From JAHEEL01 sp964195545 (lineage in GTDB: Bacteria > Actinomycetota > Acidimicrobiia > Spongiisociales > UBA5794), in NCBI GenBank assembly GCA_964195545.1, contig CAXMQQ010000006.1:1-64000 (forward strand): a stretch of 64,000 nt of DNA, read 5' to 3'. The translations under genes were made by a program, and so were the position numbers. Positions 61,274 to 64,000 of the stretch are shown here, piece by piece (positions within the stretch are counted from its first letter, which is position 1; every line of letters begins with the position of its first letter). The notes beneath the pieces are model-generated. The model had not been told where the DNA came from, ran no database searches, and saw nothing but the letters and a program-made list of their open reading frames with translations.

Positions 61274-61299
61274 GTGCGAGCCCAGGGTTCCCAGAGCAC
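61261..61299 (+). repeat. 39-bp dispersed repeat, copy C (plus orientation)
   Basis: It shares CACCTATACGCA, CGAGCCCAGGGTTC and CAGAGCAC with copies A and B and differs in the four bases between the first two blocks and one base later. As in copy B, it lies just upstream of a minus-strand nuclease-type sequence. Confidence 0.85.
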
Positions 61300-61393
61300 G
61301 GGGTGTGGGGTATTCGCCTTGACGCCCACCGTCGGCCCGGCGGGCGCCGCCTCCCCATGACGGGAGGAAGGAATCAGCGGGACACGATCGCGA

Positions 61394-62920
61394 TTAGCTG
61401 TCTAGCTTCCAGATCGCTGCGGATCGTGGGCCCATCGAGATGCTGGTCTGGTTCTCGCCGTCGGTCAGTTCCCCGTCGCCCCACAGGCGTTCGGTCGCCC
61501 GACAGCAGGTGAGCGACACGGTTTCGCGAGACCGTCCCGCGTTGACGACTACCAGGAGATGCTCGTCGCCAGAGGAGCGCTCGACGGCGTACGACATCGA
61601 ACCGTCGCCGTCATCGGGCGGCCAGACGATGCGGTACTCGGAACTGCGTAGCCCGGGATACCGATGTCGCAGCGCGACGAGTTCCTTCGTGGAAGAGAGG
61701 ATGCGCTGATTCCAGTGATCCTCGTGATCCCACGGGAAAGAACGCCGGCAGTCGGGGTCCCTGCCGCCTTCGAGACCGACCTCCGTGCCGTAGTAGATGC
61801 TCGGCGCACCGGGAAAGGTGAGGAGCAACGCCAGGGCGAGGACAACGGAGTCCTCATCACCCGACGCAATCGTGAGCATGCGGGCGGTGTCGTGCGAGTC
61901 CAGGAGATTCAGATTGGCAAGCGCCGCCGGTTCCGGGTACTGGTCGAGGAGCCGCTGGATGCGGTCCCTGTACCCTCCGGCGTCGATGGGCGGGGCGATG
62001 CTGTAGTGGGGGTTGTCCATAATCGTTGACCGGTCGAGCCGATCGCCGACGGTGTATGCGATCGTTGCGGTTGTGAACGGATAGTTCATCGTGCCGTCGA
62101 AGCGGCTCCCGTCGTTGATGTAGCCGCCCGCATCCGCCCAGATCTCTCCGACGATGTAGAGATCTGGATTCACCGCCCGGGTTCGTTCCCGGAACTCCTC
62201 CCAGAATCCGGGCGTCTGGATCTCTTCGGGAACGTCGAGACGCCACCCATCGATGCCCCTCTTCGCCCAGTACTCGCCGACCCGCATCAGATAGTCGCGA
62301 GCCTCCGCGTTGTCGGTGTTGAACGTTGGCAAAGCCCGCATCCCCCACCATGCGTCGTAGTTCGCAGGCTCGTCCATGTCGTACGGGTTGAGCGGGAATC
62401 CGCTGATGTGGAACCAACCGAGATACGGCGACTGCTCGCCGTTTTCGAGAACGTCATGGAATCGGAAGAAGCCACGGCTCGAGTGATTGAAGACACCATC
62501 GAGAACCACGCGAATCCCACGCTCGTGACACGCAGCGATCAATTCGTCGAAGTCGGCGTCGTTCCCGAGGATCGGGTCGATTCGGTAGTAGTCGTGTGTG
62601 TGATAGCGATGGTTCGACGCCGACCGGAAGATCGGATTGAAGTAGATGGCTGTGATGCCGAGGTCGGCCAGCCAATCGAGGTGCTCAACGACACCGAGCA
62701 AGTCTCCACCTTTGTATCCGTGGTAGGTCGGGGGCGCATCCCACGCCTCGAGATTGATGGGCTTTCGGACTCGATCCGACCTCGCGAAGCGGTCGGGGAA
62801 GATCTGATAGAAGACGGCGTCCTGGACCCAGGAGGGCCGCTCATGCAGATCGGTGGACGCGGTGCGGTTCTGCCGGCAGTGACCACAGGTCTCGGGGTCG
62901 TGTTTGCGGTGTGTCGTCAA
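61394..62920 (-). CDS. GH13 alpha-glucanase (neopullulanase/cyclomaltodextrinase-like)
   Basis: This 508-residue GH13 enzyme has region I VVLDGVFNHSSRG, region II GWRLDVPEEI with nucleophile Asp229, region III VGEIW with Glu259 and region IV LLDSHDT with Asp344. It degrades alpha-1,4 glucans, cyclodextrins or pullulan. The start is TTG 62920 with GGAGG upstream. The first 20 residues carry CGHC and a preceding His, and the large N-terminal beta domain of neopullulanases is missing. No signal peptide is seen. Confidence 0.9.
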   Translation of the reverse strand: MTTHRKHDPETCGHCRQNRTASTDLHERPSWVQDAVFYQIFPDRFARSDRVRKPINLEAWDAPPTYHGYKGGDLLGVVEHLDWLADLGITAIYFNPIFRSASNHRYHTHDYYRIDPILGNDADFDELIAACHERGIRVVLDGVFNHSSRGFFRFHDVLENGEQSPYLGWFHISGFPLNPYDMDEPANYDAWWGMRALPTFNTDNAEARDYLMRVGEYWAKRGIDGWRLDVPEEIQTPGFWEEFRERTRAVNPDLYIVGEIWADAGGYINDGSRFDGTMNYPFTTATIAYTVGDRLDRSTIMDNPHYSIAPPIDAGGYRDRIQRLLDQYPEPAALANLNLLDSHDTARMLTIASGDEDSVVLALALLLTFPGAPSIYYGTEVGLEGGRDPDCRRSFPWDHEDHWNQRILSSTKELVALRHRYPGLRSSEYRIVWPPDDGDGSMSYAVERSSGDEHLLVVVNAGRSRETVSLTCCRATERLWGDGELTDGENQTSISMGPRSAAIWKLDS

Positions 62921-63022
62921 GGGCTTGAACCTCCGAAGCGGTGGGGCAACCGCGCCATGATATGCGGAGCCGCGCGGTCAAGCAGGATCGGCCGATGGGC
63001 AGATGTGACGCTTTCGCACGAA

Positions 63023-63058
63023 TAGACAGAGTGTCCAGAAGAAATGATATACTGTCCA
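63023..63058 (+). promoter_or_regulatory. Promoter region of the DrrA-type gene
   Basis: TATACT (63048-63053) is a good -10 box. A -35 candidate TAGACA lies at 63023-63028 with a long spacer, or GACAGA at 63025 with 17 bases. GTGTCCA (63031) and CTGTCCA (63052) form a direct repeat 21 bases apart that could bind a regulator. Confidence 0.4.
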
Positions 63059-63085
63059 TAATCTCGACGAGAGTGAGACCCACCA

Positions 63086-64000
63086 ATGACTGACCGACCC
63101 ATCCGGGAAACCAATTCCGGAAGCGACAGGATCGCCGTCTCCGCCAGGAGTCTCGGCAAGACGTACGGCGACACGGTTGCTGTCCGTGACTTGAGCTTCG
63201 ACGCACGCGCCGGCGAGGTGATGGGTTTGCTCGGCCCCAATGGAGCCGGCAAGACCACGACCATCAAGATGCTGACGACCCTGCTCTCAATCGACACGGG
63301 ATCGGCGACGATTGTCGGACTCGATGTCGCAGCGCAGCCGGATGCCGTTCGACGGGTGATCGGTCTGGCAGGACAGGCCGCTGCGGTTGACGAGAAGCTC
63401 ACGGCCCGCGAGAACCTCGAGATGTTCGGCCGTCTCTACAAGATCCCGAGTGCCGAACGGAAGCTGCGGATCGATCATTTGATCGAACGTTTCGATCTGG
63501 GTGACTTCGCAAACAGGATCGCCGAGACGTACTCGGGTGGCCAGCGCAGGCGACTCGACGTTGTCGCGAGCTTGATTGCCGCTCCACCCGTGCTCTTCCT
63601 CGATGAGCCGACAACCGGCCTCGATCCTCGAAGCCGCACAGAGCTGTGGGATGAGATCGGTGAGCTTGCTGCGCAAGGAACCGCCGTCGTGCTCACCACG
63701 CAGTACCTCGAGGAAGCTGATCGGCTCTCCGACCGCATCGTCATCATCGACGAAGGGGTCATCAAGGCATCTGGCACGAGCGCTGAGCTCAAGACGAATC
63801 TCGAACGGGATGTGTTCGAAGTGCACCTCAACTCGTTGGAGGACCTTGATCGTGCAGTCGAGGTCACCGAACGAGTCGCACCGGGTGTGTCGAGCAGTAC
63901 GGAAGACCTCCTCCTCCAGATTCCGGTGACCGACGGTTCGAGTCAGAGTCTCATCGTGCTCAGGGAACTCGACACCGCCGGTGTTCCGATCTCCGATTTC
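63086..64000 (+). CDS. DrrA-type ABC ATPase, 3' end outside window
   Basis: The frame is open to the window end, giving 305 residues. Walker A is GPNGAGKTT (about 50-58), signature YSGGQRRRLDVV, Walker B VLFLDEPTTGLDPRSR and H-loop TTQYLEEADRLSDR. The opening SARSLGKTYGDTVAVRDLSFDA is that of daunorubicin-resistance DrrA proteins, as is the GLAGQAAAVDEKLTARENL Q-loop region. Its ABC-2 permease should follow outside the window. It has a start ATG at 63086, 33 bases behind a -10 box. Confidence 0.92.
   Translation, partial: MTDRPIRETNSGSDRIAVSARSLGKTYGDTVAVRDLSFDARAGEVMGLLGPNGAGKTTTIKMLTTLLSIDTGSATIVGLDVAAQPDAVRRVIGLAGQAAAVDEKLTARENLEMFGRLYKIPSAERKLRIDHLIERFDLGDFANRIAETYSGGQRRRLDVVASLIAAPPVLFLDEPTTGLDPRSRTELWDEIGELAAQGTAVVLTTQYLEEADRLSDRIVIIDEGVIKASGTSAELKTNLERDVFEVHLNSLEDLDRAVEVTERVAPGVSSSTEDLLLQIPVTDGSSQSLIVLRELDTAGVPISDF

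Noticed and set aside
1..64000. CRISPR arrays, tRNA and rRNA genes
   Set aside because: I saw no regularly spaced direct repeats of CRISPR type and no cloverleaf with TTCGA arm; a tRNAscan or covariance search could change this.

Overview
The window is GC-rich, densely coded bacterial DNA that looks like a chromosome of an actinobacterium (Actinomycetota). Supporting signs are the dnaK-grpE-dnaJ-hspR heat-shock operon, a compact Tad (Flp) pilus operon of monoderm type, an LLM-class F420-type oxidoreductase, GTG/TTG starts, many 1-4 base stop/start overlaps, and a fragment of the DUF222/13E12 family. An acidimicrobial lineage is plausible, but that is inference only.

Layout. 1-350 is the tail of an IS3-family transposase cut by the window edge. 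0.7-5.7 kb holds a PAS protein, a 5'-3' exonuclease, a META-domain lipoprotein, an ABC exporter pair and an SRAP/YedK DNA-protein crosslink protein. 5.7-9.4 kb has a small membrane protein, the threonine-to-glycine pair tdh-kbl and an LPG-synthase-like flippase. 9.4-15.3 kb (minus strand) is a ten-gene tad operon that includes a 51-residue Flp pilin. 15.5-22.9 kb has a HAD 5'-nucleotidase, a zinc-ribbon protein, UspA, a tandem glycine riboswitch driving gcvP, an MFS carrier and a Phd/VapC toxin-antitoxin pair. 22.9-27.5 kb has fadJ-fadA and a primary-type sigma factor.

27.9-33.3 kb is an operon of one large unknown lipoprotein followed by two ATPase-permease pairs. 33.2-37.2 kb carries an amidohydrolase, a DUF1684 remnant beside a strong hairpin, a GH1 beta-glucosidase and a class V aminotransferase. 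37.2-41.0 kb is hspR-dnaJ-grpE-dnaK. 41.2-42.2 kb is a CstR-like persulfide-sensor operon with two rhodaneses. 42.2-47.5 kb holds a DinB-like protein, an alpha/beta hydrolase, an F420-type oxidoreductase, a TetR regulator and a divergent large acyl-CoA dehydrogenase with a long palindromic operator between the last two.

47.6-60.7 kb is a plus-strand run: PLDc_N-SHOCT protein, nitroreductase, murI, macro-domain protein, proC, proline dehydrogenase, a TPM-like protein, PspA, fhs, an ETF:menaquinone-oxidoreductase-like Fe-S protein, DUF456 and a glycogen synthase. One minus-strand AbiEi/DUF559 nuclease-like gene interrupts it, flanked by inverted copies of a 40-bp repeat. 60.7-63.0 kb has a broken galactokinase, a DUF222 fragment with a third copy of the same repeat, and a GH13 alpha-glucanase. 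The window ends inside a DrrA-type ABC ATPase.

Metabolic threads. Threonine and glycine are split to C1 units (tdh, kbl, gcvP, fhs). Fatty acids are oxidised (fadJ, fadA, acyl-CoA dehydrogenase) with electrons probably passed to menaquinone by the Fe-S membrane protein. Alpha-glucans are made and degraded (glgA, GH13).

The most unusual items are the inverted-repeat-flanked nuclease gene with its third repeat copy beside a DUF222 fragment, and a recurring class of period-7 tandem repeats at five places. I saw no CRISPR array, rRNA or tRNA gene, though I could not run a covariance search.
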